Assembly: GCF_003626695.1 (NCBI RefSeq)
Contig: NZ_RBAH01000022.1
Location: 93,399 to 157,398, forward strand
Source: Paenibacillus ginsengarvi
GTDB taxonomy: Bacteria > Bacillota > Bacilli > Paenibacillales > NBRC-103111
Length of the DNA: 64,000 nucleotides
Direction of reading: 5' to 3'
Shown: piece after piece, positions 1-8,829 of the stretch
How positions within the stretch are numbered: the first letter of the stretch is position 1
Layout of the letters: each line of letters opens with the position of its first letter
The notes under the pieces: model-generated
The model's input: only the letters and a program-made list of their open reading frames with translations
What the model was told of the DNA's origin: nothing
Databases searched by the model: none
Program-made: the position numbers and the translations under genes

Positions 1-44
1 TGTGCGACTGGTCGTGGGGCTGCTGACCGATACTCTTCGCGTCG

Positions 45-581
45 ATGAATCACTCCCGGTACCGAAAAAGTCGGCGGCAGTCGAATCGGGGAAACTATAA
101 GTCTCCCGAACAAGTGCAAGTTGTATGGCTGAAAGAAGTAGTAGCGGGGGATACGATGCAGTTTCCGGAGGATGCAGAGCGTTTTCGCGATGCTCTGACT
201 GCAATCGTGCAAACGCTCAAGTCGAAAAATCCGAACTTGCACCTTTTGTACGTTTCGAGCCGCACCTATGGCGGATACGCGCTTCGCAATGGCAGTCAGG
301 AGCCATGGGCATACGAAGGCGGATTCGCGTATAAATGGATGATCGAACAATGGGAAGAAGGACAGACTCCGGGCGATCCTTGGGTAGCATGGGGGCCGTA
401 TTTATGGGCAAACGGCGCGACCCCGAGAAGCGACGGGCTTGCATGGGAGCTTGAAGACTACATTCCATCCGATCAAATGCACCCGAACGCTTCCAGTACG
501 GCGAAAGTGTCGGCTATGCTGTCTCAATTTTTCAAAACGGACCCAACGGCAAGAAGCTGGTACACAACGTCAGGCGAGTAA
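45..581 (+). pseudogene. SGNH/GDSL hydrolase, C-terminal part (5' end broken or outside window)
   Basis: The translated product ends with a block resembling the last conserved block of SGNH hydrolases (D-Q-M-H-P near residue 142, supplying the catalytic Asp and His). Earlier it has the stretch QVQVVWLKE, common in bacterial SGNH proteins of this size. The Gly-Asp-Ser and Gly/Asn blocks expected at the N-terminus are absent. The same frame is interrupted by a TGA at 24-26, just before the ATG at 45, and no Shine-Dalgarno sequence precedes that ATG. The first 20 residues are basic and unlike the family. I infer that the true gene begins left of the window and has suffered a frameshift or nonsense mutation near position 25, or an assembly error. 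It could still be a truncated expressed protein, but it cannot be a complete hydrolase from this start. Confidence 0.55.
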
Positions 582-698
582 GGATGAATGTCCACCTACC
601 ACTTTCTCATTCTGTATCCGTTTGCAATTCGGGTTACCGTAGCTTGCAGCTTTCTCCTAGTATATTGATCATCACCGATTCGTATCGACTAATCGTAT

Positions 699-732
699 GC
701 CTGCCGGGTTAAGTCCTCTTGGCAGGCTTTTT
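699..732 (+). terminator. Rho-independent terminator after SGNH fragment
   Basis: A 7-bp perfect stem (GCCTGCC at 699-705, GGCAGGC at 721-727) is followed by five T residues at 728-732. It lies 120 nt after the SGNH stop codon and before the GntR promoter. Confidence 0.7.
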
Positions 733-804
733 GCTGTGTTGTTGGTTTGGCATAATAGATACCGAACTAATTATGATGTATAAAATGTATCGAATAATCA
801 CCTA

Positions 805-919
805 TTGATGTATATAAATAGCAATTGACAACGATTACATAAGATAATATGATGAAAACGGGTAGTTTTATTTGGTAAATTTTACATTGATGTATATAAA
901 ATTAAATTTATATACATCA
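805..919 (+). promoter_or_regulatory. Probable GntR operators: repeated TTGATGTATATAAA half-sites
   Basis: The 14-mer TTGATGTATATAAA occurs at 805-818 and again at 887-900. The second copy is mirrored at 907-919 (TTTATATACATCA), giving a perfect 13-bp inverted repeat with a 6-nt spacer (888-919). A degenerate copy, TGATGTAT, lies at 774-781. The repeats bracket the promoter at 825-853. They are reasonable binding sites for the wHTH protein encoded immediately downstream; binding itself is inferred. In the mRNA the inverted repeat would form a hairpin ending just before the ribosome binding site. Confidence 0.6.
825..853 (+). promoter_or_regulatory. Sigma-A type promoter of the GntR-SBP regulator
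   Basis: A perfect -35 box TTGACA (825-830) and a -10 box TATGAT (848-853) are separated by exactly 17 nt. The predicted start point is near 860. Operator-like repeats lie just upstream (805-818) and downstream (888-919), so the promoter sits between two copies of the same half-site. This suggests autoregulation. Confidence 0.75.
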
Positions 920-925
920 GAAGAG

Positions 926-2326
926 GTGTGGCCCATTCACAAAAACAGACCTTCCAAACAACAGCATCAGGAACAGCTGAACGTATTGGTGACGACTCTC
1001 CGGCAAGAAATCACGGAAGGCGTATACCCGCCCGAGTCTTATTTGCCTTCCGAGATCGAGTTGTCGAAACGGTTCTCGCTCAGCAACAAGTCGCTTCGCA
1101 AAGGGCTGGAAGTACTGGAAAAGGAGGGATACATCCGTAAAATCCCGCGTGTCGGCAACCAGATCGTTCCGCCGCGGCCCCGGGTTGTCATTCGCTTCGG
1201 ATGCAGCCAGACGATTATGCGCGACTTAAGGATGAGGGACCTGATCGACGCGTTTCATCTTCTGCATCCGCACATTCACGTTGAAGTAGTCCCATACACC
1301 AGTGTTATTCCGGAATTAATCGGGGATGGCGAGCCGCTCGATTTACTTAGCGCCAACGTGTACCAGTTTCTGGAGATCGTCAGGCAAGGGCTGGCGGTTC
1401 AGCTCGAAGAGCTGCCGGAACCGGAAGGAACCCATCCGTTTCTGCTGGAGCCGTTTCGCCAGGAGGGGAAGCTGCTCGTACAGCCGCTAGGTGCAGCTCC
1501 CATCGTGTTGTGTTACAACAAAGCCCATTTTGCCGAGTCTGGCGTTCCGGAGCCGGACGGAAGCTGGAGCTGGGACGAGCTGGCGATCCACGCTACGGCC
1601 TTGTCGGACAGAGGAGGCCGCTACGGCTTCGGTTTTCATGCTATATCGGAGAACCGCTGGCCGATCTTTATGCTTCAAAGCGGCCGTAGGGACGAATGGG
1701 AGGCACCGTGGGAGAACGAATCGCTTCGGCGCAAGCTTAAACAGAACATGCAGATTTGCAAGGACATTCTTCATAACCGGGCGATGTCGCCGCTCTTTTT
1801 GTCGGAGAACGACAGAGAAATTACGAAGCTGTTTTTGGACGGCAAATTATCGATAATTTTGACCAACTACGCGCACATGAACGATTTTATTAACGCCGAT
1901 CTGGACTACGACATATCGCCTGTCCCCACGCAGCATGATCCCGCCACACTGCTTGTCTCGATCGGCGCCTGTATTAGCAAGCGTTCCTTGCATAAGGAAG
2001 AAGCTCATCTTTTTTTGCGGTATTTGGCATCCCGGCATGCGCAGGAGCTGATTCAGGTCAGTACGTTTACCATTCCTAGCTATCGGCCCTTATGGGAAAA
2101 CCCCGTAGCGAGTACAGTGAAGAAGCCGGGGCGTTACGGTTTGTTTCGGGAGATCCTGTTTACGTTCCGCACTCACAAAGACTTGCAATTCTCGGATGCT
2201 CTTCGTCTCAAGCTAGTGTATCTACTAAAGGAATATTGGGCCAATCTGATCGGCGAGGATGTATTGTGCGACCGGATGTTCCAGCATATTCGCGAAGATC
2301 GGTTTCCGCAGCAAGGTCCAGATTGA
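926..2326 (+). CDS. GntR-family regulator fused to an extracellular-type solute-binding domain
   Basis: The N-terminal ~75 residues are a GntR winged helix (LPSEIELSKRFSLSNKSLRKG, then an L-E-K-E-G-Y-I wing). The remaining ~380 residues resemble a family 1 (sugar) solute-binding protein, with VVIRFGCS, CYNKAHFAESGVPEPDGSWSW and a GSWSWDEL-type hinge region. No signal peptide or lipobox is present, so the binding domain is cytoplasmic and presumably senses a sugar or oligosaccharide. The domain type matches the lipoprotein encoded at 4468. The open frame extends left to a TTG at 872, but that would place the operator palindrome inside the gene. The best Shine-Dalgarno (AGAAGAGG, 919-926) is spaced for an ATT codon at 935, and GTG 926 is the nearest standard start. 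The exact start is unresolved. It likely controls itself and the downstream beta-helix/lipoprotein pair. Confidence 0.8.
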   Translation: MWPIHKNRPSKQQHQEQLNVLVTTLRQEITEGVYPPESYLPSEIELSKRFSLSNKSLRKGLEVLEKEGYIRKIPRVGNQIVPPRPRVVIRFGCSQTIMRDLRMRDLIDAFHLLHPHIHVEVVPYTSVIPELIGDGEPLDLLSANVYQFLEIVRQGLAVQLEELPEPEGTHPFLLEPFRQEGKLLVQPLGAAPIVLCYNKAHFAESGVPEPDGSWSWDELAIHATALSDRGGRYGFGFHAISENRWPIFMLQSGRRDEWEAPWENESLRRKLKQNMQICKDILHNRAMSPLFLSENDREITKLFLDGKLSIILTNYAHMNDFINADLDYDISPVPTQHDPATLLVSIGACISKRSLHKEEAHLFLRYLASRHAQELIQVSTFTIPSYRPLWENPVASTVKKPGRYGLFREILFTFRTHKDLQFSDALRLKLVYLLKEYWANLIGEDVLCDRMFQHIREDRFPQQGPD

Positions 2327-2437
2327 CAGGGCGGCTTCCCTTCCTAGAGGGGCTTGAAGATGACCCCATTCAGACAAACATTCGATAAAGATACACCCAT
2401 TGCTTTGGAAAGATCCTGGTAAAGGTGATGAAAACGA

Positions 2438-4429
2438 ATGGAAATGGAAGAGTGCAAAGAAACAGTTAACGGACATGATCCAAAGGCAGCGGTTCCACCC
2501 GGGAAAATGAGCCGCAGGGTGCTGCTTGCGACGGCAGGCTTCGGGGGGATGGCGGCCGCCTCGGGATTCTTGTTGAACTCCGGACTGGTTAGCGCCTCCA
2601 ACGGAAAGGGCCCTACGGTAACCGATTCCGTATACGGTAAAGGGGGAAAAGCTTGCTGCGTCACAACGACGATCGAATTGCTTAGAAGTGAGGCGAATCC
2701 GGATGTTAACCGTCCGTATTTTGTCAAAAATGCAGGCCGGGAAGGCATCTTCCTGTACGATCCGGCCGATACATCGGCAGCGGATAATTCCGGCACCGTT
2801 CTCGTATCGCCCTCCGTCGGCGCCAGATTCAAGCGTATTTATGATGGGGCGTTGAATGTGAGATGGTTCGGCGCCAAAGGGGACGGGTTGACGGACGATA
2901 CGGCCTCCATCCGGCTGGCCGTCGATGCGGCACGCGGCGGCTCGGTTTATTTTCCGGAAGGCACCTATATCGTATCGGCTGACGATAGCGTGACAAGGGC
3001 TTCCGTTCTGCTGACTGCCGAGCATTCCGGCATAACGCTGCATGGGGCGGGCAATGGGACCGTGATCAAGGCAGTCAACAACGGCACCATCACCTGGTTT
3101 TATCCATTCCGATTAACGACCGCCAAACGTGTCACCGTACGGGGGATCAAGTTCGACGGGAACGCCGACGCCAATTGGTTGTCCGACCCGGAAGTTTCGC
3201 TGAACGCCCATCATATTTTCTACTTTACCCCGCCTGCGGACCGGGAAGTCGACAATATTACGTTCACTGAATGCTACTTCAGGGGCTCGTTCAACAGCGC
3301 GATTCAGAGCTATGGCAGCTTTGCGCATGCATACCCGCATTATATCAGCAGCCAGATTCGGATCGAGAATTGCCACTTCAAACAAACCGGCAATCACGGC
3401 GTGGGAATGAACGAATGGGTCGATAGCATCGTGACAGGCTGCACGTTTTATGATCTGGGGATGAAGCCTATACTTGCGAACGGTTTCGGATCGGGCATGT
3501 GTGTGGACGTGTCGGGAGGCTGTTATAACATCGTAGTGGCCAACAATGTCGGGGAGAGAACCGGTTATGCCGCGTTTAAGGCGGAAACGCACGAAAAGCC
3601 GAACAACGGCGGAGATGTCGTCACCTCGCATGTTGTATTCGCGAACAACATCGTTCGCAATTTCAAAAGGGAACCGAATCTCGGGACCCAATACGCCATC
3701 CGGATAAACGGCAAGCGTATTACGGTGATCGGCAACCAGTTCGAGAATTATTACGGGAGAGGAGCAGACATCTCGAGTAAAGCGTCGGAATGTTCAGTCA
3801 TCGGAAATGTGTTCGTATCGAACAAAGTGACGATCGGCTCCGGCATCTATACGTCCTCGAATGGCGGACGGATGAAGTTTGTAAACAATGAGCTGCAGAA
3901 CGTGAACGGCTCCGGCATCGAATGTTACGCGTCGAACGATCTCCTCATTCAAGGCAATGTCGTCAGCGGCACGAATTACTACGGAATCAGTATGACCCAC
4001 TGCCAGCGGGCGATCGTCAGCGGCAATGAATGCATAGATAACAAAATGATCGGCATTCTCGCCTCCGGCAGCAGCGATCGGCTTACGATCGCGAACAATT
4101 TGTGCTGCGATACGAGGGCGGGGGCGGCCAGGACGCAGCCGAACGGCATACGTGTGCTCGATACCGTCACGAATGTCGAGCTGGCGCATAACCAGGCGTA
4201 CAATCATACAGGGGCGGATCTTTTATATGGAACGGCGCCGATATCCGCAATCGAGAACGGGGTCAAAATATGGTACTCGGATAGCTTGCCAACGGCAGGG
4301 ACGTGGCGTGAAGGCGATAAAATCATGTGCGTTCATCCGGGCTCGACCGGTTTCATCGGCTGGGTCTGCACGGCGGCTGGAACGTATGGCGGCGTCAATC
4401 CGGTCTTCCAAACGTTTAGCTCCTTATAG
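2438..4429 (+). CDS. Tat-exported right-handed beta-helix protein (pectate lyase superfamily fold)
   Basis: The 663-residue product begins with a Tat-like signal (SRRVLLATAGFGG, residues 25-37, followed by a hydrophobic stretch to about 50). From about residue 138 it has the hallmark NVRWFGAKGDGLTDDTASI of the Pectate_lyase_3 / phage tail-spike family. Many beta-helix rungs with N-N-x-x-x-x-G patterns follow. The C-terminus (GDKIMCVHPG, GWVCTAAGTYGG) resembles small domains found at the ends of phage tail and surface proteins. It is probably a secreted polysaccharide-binding or -cleaving protein; no catalytic residues can be assigned. A Shine-Dalgarno (AAAGGTGATG) precedes the ATG. It lies between the GntR-SBP regulator and a solute-binding lipoprotein. 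A paralogue is encoded at 30455-32515. Confidence 0.75.
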   Translation: MEMEECKETVNGHDPKAAVPPGKMSRRVLLATAGFGGMAAASGFLLNSGLVSASNGKGPTVTDSVYGKGGKACCVTTTIELLRSEANPDVNRPYFVKNAGREGIFLYDPADTSAADNSGTVLVSPSVGARFKRIYDGALNVRWFGAKGDGLTDDTASIRLAVDAARGGSVYFPEGTYIVSADDSVTRASVLLTAEHSGITLHGAGNGTVIKAVNNGTITWFYPFRLTTAKRVTVRGIKFDGNADANWLSDPEVSLNAHHIFYFTPPADREVDNITFTECYFRGSFNSAIQSYGSFAHAYPHYISSQIRIENCHFKQTGNHGVGMNEWVDSIVTGCTFYDLGMKPILANGFGSGMCVDVSGGCYNIVVANNVGERTGYAAFKAETHEKPNNGGDVVTSHVVFANNIVRNFKREPNLGTQYAIRINGKRITVIGNQFENYYGRGADISSKASECSVIGNVFVSNKVTIGSGIYTSSNGGRMKFVNNELQNVNGSGIECYASNDLLIQGNVVSGTNYYGISMTHCQRAIVSGNECIDNKMIGILASGSSDRLTIANNLCCDTRAGAARTQPNGIRVLDTVTNVELAHNQAYNHTGADLLYGTAPISAIENGVKIWYSDSLPTAGTWREGDKIMCVHPGSTGFIGWVCTAAGTYGGVNPVFQTFSSL

Positions 4430-4467
4430 GGCAAAAAGAACGTATTATAAAGAAAGAGGGTCGAAAC

Positions 4468-5802
4468 ATGAAATCGAAGCTGTTATGGAAAAGCACTGTG
4501 CTGCTGATGAGCGGCCTGATACTGGCGAGCTGCTCGGGAAGGAGCGGGGATGGCGCCGGTCCGACCGAACCGCCGGCTGCGGCTAAGACGGGGGAGCCGA
4601 AGCAACTCGATACGAAACCGGTTACACTAAGGGTGAACAACTGGAATACCGCCTTTCAGCAGGCGGAGTTCGACATGTTTATCGCCGAGCCGGTGCGCAA
4701 AAAATACCCGTTCATTACGCTGGAGTATGTGGATTTTACGAAAGGAACGGCAAACACGCTGGAAAATTTGATGGCGGCGGGGAACACTCCAGATATTGTG
4801 TTTACGGATCATCCGAATCTGGCGGGACTGCTCGATTACGACTTTCCGGCGGATCTGAACGAGTATGTGCGCAGCTTCTCCGTCGATCTGAAGCAAATCA
4901 GTCCCCAGGTGCTTGAGGGAGCGCGGTCGATAGGAAGCAACGGACAGCTGCTGGCGCTTCCGCTATATTCGGATCGGATGATATGGTTCTACAATAAAGA
5001 TTTGTTCAATAAATTCGGCGTTCCGTATCCGACGGACGATATGACCTGGGACGACGCCATGACGATGTTCAAGCGGCTGTCGCGGCAGGACGGCGGAGTC
5101 CAGTATTCGGCTTTTCGCACGATCAATCTGCTGATGACCGGCAGCCAGTGGGGACTGTCGCTGTTCGACTCGAAAACGGGTAAAGTGTCGTTCCAAACCG
5201 ACGAGTGGAAAAAATCGCTCGCCTTGCTGCAGGAGATCAACAGCATACCGGGCAATACGAAGCAAACGAACGAGGATTTTTATCAGAAGCAGACCCTGGC
5301 CTCCTTGATGCAAAGCTTCAATATTATGGTCAATCTGCTGGACGGAGCGGAGCAGAAGGGACAGAAGATCAATTGGGATGTGGCTGCGCTGCCGCAGTCC
5401 AAGGAAAAACCCGGCATCGCCGGTGCGAACAAACCGTTATACTTCATGGTTTCCAAGTCCAGCAAAAATAAAGAGCAGGCTTTCGCGGCGATCTCGCACT
5501 TGATGGGGTCGAAGGAAGTTCAGAAGAAATTGTCGGCAAACGGCAAAATGCCTGTGCTGCTCGATAAAGAAGTGGAGCAGGCGTTCGGCTCGGAGCTGCC
5601 TATTCTGAAAGGCCGTAACACGGCGGCCGTATACAAGCACAAAATGGCCGATCTGCCGTATACGAATCGGTTCAACCGGATCGCTCTCGTCGAAATGATC
5701 GGGGCCGGTACGAACGTGTTAAACGGAACAGCGGATATTAACAGCGCGCTGCGCGCTGCCGAGGAGAAAGCGAAGAAAGCGATCGACGAGAAGCAGAAGT
5801 AA
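4468..5802 (+). CDS. Extracellular solute-binding lipoprotein (orphan, sugar ABC-type)
   Basis: A 444-residue lipoprotein with signal peptide and lipobox L19-A20-S21-C22. The mature part is a family 1 solute-binding fold: TPDIVFTDH near residue 110, WFYNKDLFNKFGVPYP near residue 173, DMTWDDAMTMFKRLSRQDGG, and a C-terminal ADINSALRAAEEKAKKAID tail. Its expected role is capture of an oligosaccharide at the outer membrane face for an ABC importer. No permease or ATPase gene follows; the next gene is on the opposite strand, so it must use a distant transporter or act as a sensor. It follows the beta-helix gene by 38 nt and is probably co-transcribed. It is paralogous to the lipoproteins at 28996, 38236 and 54373. 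Confidence 0.88.
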   Translation: MKSKLLWKSTVLLMSGLILASCSGRSGDGAGPTEPPAAAKTGEPKQLDTKPVTLRVNNWNTAFQQAEFDMFIAEPVRKKYPFITLEYVDFTKGTANTLENLMAAGNTPDIVFTDHPNLAGLLDYDFPADLNEYVRSFSVDLKQISPQVLEGARSIGSNGQLLALPLYSDRMIWFYNKDLFNKFGVPYPTDDMTWDDAMTMFKRLSRQDGGVQYSAFRTINLLMTGSQWGLSLFDSKTGKVSFQTDEWKKSLALLQEINSIPGNTKQTNEDFYQKQTLASLMQSFNIMVNLLDGAEQKGQKINWDVAALPQSKEKPGIAGANKPLYFMVSKSSKNKEQAFAAISHLMGSKEVQKKLSANGKMPVLLDKEVEQAFGSELPILKGRNTAAVYKHKMADLPYTNRFNRIALVEMIGAGTNVLNGTADINSALRAAEEKAKKAIDEKQK

Positions 5803-5830
5803 AGGTTTCGCCGAGATAACGCCATGGATC

Positions 5831-5860
5831 GGGCCGGGAGCTTGCCCCCGGCCCTGTAAG
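5831..5860 (+). terminator. GC-rich hairpin after lipoprotein gene
   Basis: A perfect 8-bp stem GGGCCGGG (5831-5838) / CCCGGCCC (5847-5854) follows the stop codon by 28 nt. The T tract is weak, so termination is plausible but not certain. Confidence 0.45.
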
Positions 5861-5941
5861 TTTGGATAGCTAAGCCAAGACTCGCGATGCATCCGAAACG
5901 GTTAAGCTGAGGCGGTCTGCTTGAATGATTGAAGATAAGCA

Positions 5942-7174
5942 CTAGCCAAGCTGTACGTAAAACGCCGTGTGATCATTCGGCACGCTTTTTGCATAAATTT
6001 TGCCGCGGTGCTGCTCGATGATCGACTTGGCGATGGCGAGACCGAGGCCGTAGCCGCCGTTTTGCCGCGAACGCGAAGGATCGGCGCGATAGAAGCGGTC
6101 GAAAATTTTGTCCAGGTGCTCGGGCGGAATGCCCGGGCCTGTATTGGTCACGGCCAGCAGCACATGGCCTTGATGCCGCTTCAACTCCAGTCCGATCGAG
6201 CCTTTCGGACCCGCATATTTGATCGCATTGTCGAGCAGGATCATAGCGACTTGTTTCAGCTGCTCGCTGCTGCCGGTGACGGTAAGCGACGGTTCGATGT
6301 CATAGTTCAGCGCGAGATCTTTTTCGAAAATGACCGCTTCCATTGTGAGAATTACGCTCTCGACAGCTTCGCTTATATCGAATGGAATGTGCATCGTACG
6401 CGCCCGTGCATCGTCCATTTCGGTGAGATACAGCAGCTCGTTCGTGAGCGTCTTCATGCGCTCCGTCTCCTTTTTAATATGGTGCAGCCACTTGACTTGT
6501 TCGCGAATGGTCGAATCCTCGTTCGCGAGCAGGACGTCCGCGTTCGTGTTAATAACGGCTAGCGGCGTTTTTAATTCGTGCGAAGCGTCGGCGATGAACC
6601 GTTTTTGCTTATCGAAGGCCAGCTTGACGGGAGCGATGGAACGGTCGGCAAAATAACGGCTGGTCAGGTAGATCACCCCAAGCATGACCAGCGCGACAGC
6701 GGAGAACGTATAAACCAGATGGATCAAAATGGTCGTCTGGGCGGTGACGTCGATATAAACGATCGAATAACCTGACGTTATCTGCATCACGCTGTAGGCC
6801 CAGCGAGTCCCGTCCAGCGTGAACTGGCGAAACTCGGCAGGATGCGCCTCCGCCTTTTTGGCGGCGGCCGCATAAAACTCGCTGTCGAAGTCGAAGGGGG
6901 ATTTCGCCTCTGTAACCTTCCACTGGTTGTCCGTCTGCAGCGTGAAGAACACCGACCGCTCTCCGGGCTCCGGCATGTCCTTGCCGTGCGGGGGACGGCC
7001 CGGACCGCCCCCCAGCTTACGCTCCGCATCCGCCACGCGTTTCAAGTCCATCCCGATGTCCTTCGAGACGTTCCGATACGTAATCACATAGATCGTTGCG
7101 AAAGCGACAAGCATAATAACCGAGATGATGACCATGTTCATCAGCAAGAACCGGTTGCGCAGCTTGTTGAACAT
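5942..7174 (-). CDS. Sensor histidine kinase (OmpR-partner type)
   Basis: A 410-residue membrane kinase. It has a first transmembrane helix at about residues 11-32, an extracellular sensor region of about 115 residues, and a second helix at about 147-172. The HisKA block FIADASHELKTPLAVI carries the phospho-accepting His near residue 199. The ATPase domain shows an N box LLDNAIKYAG (~313), GPGIPPEHLDKIFDRFYR, and a G box GYGLGLAIAKS (~378). Its start codon overlaps the response-regulator stop by one base (TGATG), so the two are translationally coupled. The pair is divergent from the VTC/DUF4956/Cthe_2159 operon, which is its likely target. The extracellular stimulus is unknown. Confidence 0.93.
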   Translation of the reverse strand: MFNKLRNRFLLMNMVIISVIMLVAFATIYVITYRNVSKDIGMDLKRVADAERKLGGGPGRPPHGKDMPEPGERSVFFTLQTDNQWKVTEAKSPFDFDSEFYAAAAKKAEAHPAEFRQFTLDGTRWAYSVMQITSGYSIVYIDVTAQTTILIHLVYTFSAVALVMLGVIYLTSRYFADRSIAPVKLAFDKQKRFIADASHELKTPLAVINTNADVLLANEDSTIREQVKWLHHIKKETERMKTLTNELLYLTEMDDARARTMHIPFDISEAVESVILTMEAVIFEKDLALNYDIEPSLTVTGSSEQLKQVAMILLDNAIKYAGPKGSIGLELKRHQGHVLLAVTNTGPGIPPEHLDKIFDRFYRADPSRSRQNGGYGLGLAIAKSIIEQHRGKIYAKSVPNDHTAFYVQLG

Positions 7175-7851
7175 CAGGTGGACGCCTCCAATACATAGCC
7201 TACGCCTCGAAGCGTGTTGATACGCACCGAGGAATGGAGGAAGGCGAGCTTTTTCCGCAGAAACGAGATATACACTTCCACATTATTATGCTCCGCCTCC
7301 GAATCGAAGCCCCATAGCTTCTCGATCATTTGCTCCTTGGACGTTACCGCCTGTTTCCTCATCATTAAAAGCTCCAGCAGCTCGCACTCCTTCAGAATCA
7401 GCTTCAGCTCCTTGCCTTTGCAAGTAAGCTTGAGATTCGCCGTATTCAGCTCGATATCACCGAACCGCAGCCCGTCCTCCGGCATAACCTCGCCCTTGCG
7501 CCGAAGCGCCGCCCGGATGCGTGCGAGCAGCTCATCGGTATTGAACGGTTTGGCGACATAATCGTCCGCACCGTGGTCGAGACCGGCAATTTTGTCGGGA
7601 ATTTCACCTTTGGCCGTCAGCATAATAACCGGCGTCGGAAGGCCTTGGGCGCGGATCGTTTTCAATATGGATACCCCATCCAGACCCGGAAGCATAATAT
7701 CGAGCAGCAGCAAGTCGTAAATTCCGCTAAACGCGTTGTCCAGACCGGCCTGCCCGTCATGAACGGCGTCGACGGAATAATGGTGTTTCCTCAATAGGTG
7801 CGAGAGCGCCTCCGCCAAATTCACCTCGTCCTCTACGATCAATATTCTCAT
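7174..7851 (-). CDS. OmpR-family response regulator
   Basis: A 225-residue protein. The receiver domain has acidic pocket residues EDE (7-9), phospho-acceptor Asp at LLLLDIMLPGLDG (~51), a Thr at MLTAKG and a conserved Lys in VAKPFNTDE (~101). A C-terminal winged helix follows (LKECELLELLM, EVYISFLRKKL, TLRGVGYVLE). It is the first gene of a two-gene operon with the kinase. The intergenic region with the divergent VTC gene contains palindromes at 7893-7906 and 7981-8002 that could be its binding sites. Confidence 0.94.
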   Translation of the reverse strand: MRILIVEDEVNLAEALSHLLRKHHYSVDAVHDGQAGLDNAFSGIYDLLLLDIMLPGLDGVSILKTIRAQGLPTPVIMLTAKGEIPDKIAGLDHGADDYVAKPFNTDELLARIRAALRRKGEVMPEDGLRFGDIELNTANLKLTCKGKELKLILKECELLELLMMRKQAVTSKEQMIEKLWGFDSEAEHNNVEVYISFLRKKLAFLHSSVRINTLRGVGYVLEAST

Positions 7852-7892
7852 GGCTGTTAACCCCTTCTGTATCGTCGTCTTGCTAGTATGGT

Positions 7893-8002
7893 AAGCTTCG
7901 AAGCTTTAATCAACCTTAATTGCCGGGGCTTTCTATATAGTAGCATTCCTGGCGACGTTCGAGAAAAAATTTACATTTCCTTAACGATTTAAGATTCGTT
8001 AA
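7893..8002. promoter_or_regulatory. Palindromes in the divergent response regulator / VTC intergenic region
   Basis: Two palindromes lie between the divergently transcribed genes: a perfect 14-bp AAGCTTCGAAGCTT (7893-7906) and the inverted repeat TTAACGA-N8-TCGTTAA (7981-8002). Repeated TTAA-containing motifs lie between them. These are the natural places for the OmpR-type regulator to bind. No experimental data are implied. Confidence 0.4.
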
Positions 8003-8070
8003 AGGTTCGCGCCCTAAGCTACAAACAGGAAGGGCGAAACGGTCGCCGGGTAAGGGAAGGAGCGCTGCAT

Positions 8071-8829
8071 ATGGCGATTGAGGTGTTCAATCGATACGAG
8101 AACAAATATGTAATGGATACGAAAACGTTCTACGAAATCTATAATCGGCTGATGGCCTACATGGAGCTGGACGCTTACAACAAAGACGACAAGTTTTATT
8201 CCATCAGCAATCTGTACTGCGATACCGAAACGCATACGCTGGTGCGGAATAGTCTGGCGAAGCCGAAATACAGGGAGAAGCTGCGAATCCGTGCCTATGG
8301 CGTACCCGTTCCGGATGCCAAGGTGTATCTGGAGCTAAAGAAGAAGGTGTTCGGCCTGGTCAATAAGCGGCGGACGGCGCTTCGGCTCGGCGAAGCGTAC
8401 GAATTTGTCCGCAGCGGACAGGCGCCGGCGTACCGGGAAGGGATGAACGGTCAGGTCGTGCGGGAGATCGAGTATTTCCTGTCGAGATACGAGCTGAAAC
8501 CGGAGGTGTATATCGCCTATGACCGGATCGCGATGTTTTGCCGGGGGAACCGGGATTTGCGGATAACGTTCGACACGAATATCCGGTCGCGCCGGTACGA
8601 CCTGGGGCTGGAATGCGGCGACTATGGCGATCCGCTCACGGAAAGAGGCCAGTGGCTGATGGAAGTGAAAGCGGAGAAGACGATTCCGGTATGGCTGGCA
8701 GGCTTGTTGTCCGAGTATCGGCTGTACCGAACGAGCTTTTCCAAATACGGCAATGAGTACAAGAAAAATATCGCAGCAAAACGTACGCTTTGCGATGAGA
8801 AACCGGTAAGGGAGAGAATCCTGCTATGA
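8071..8829 (+). CDS. VTC-domain protein (polyphosphate polymerase-like)
   Basis: This 252-residue protein matches the VTC domain, the catalytic fold of yeast Vtc4 in the CYTH/triphosphate-tunnel group. It begins FNRYENKYVMD, then has ISNLYCDTETHTLVRNSL, YREKLRIRAYG, VYLELKKKVFGLVNKRR and, near the end, LMEVKAEKTIPVWL. The Lys/Arg-rich strands and the E-x-K motifs are those expected to bind polyphosphate or nucleotide in the tunnel. There is no signal peptide. It overlaps the next gene by 4 nt (ATGA), a coupling often seen between VTC and DUF4956 genes in Firmicutes. Whether bacterial VTC proteins make polyphosphate in vivo is not settled, so the substrate is an inference from the fold. Confidence 0.85.
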   Translation: MAIEVFNRYENKYVMDTKTFYEIYNRLMAYMELDAYNKDDKFYSISNLYCDTETHTLVRNSLAKPKYREKLRIRAYGVPVPDAKVYLELKKKVFGLVNKRRTALRLGEAYEFVRSGQAPAYREGMNGQVVREIEYFLSRYELKPEVYIAYDRIAMFCRGNRDLRITFDTNIRSRRYDLGLECGDYGDPLTERGQWLMEVKAEKTIPVWLAGLLSEYRLYRTSFSKYGNEYKKNIAAKRTLCDEKPVRERILL

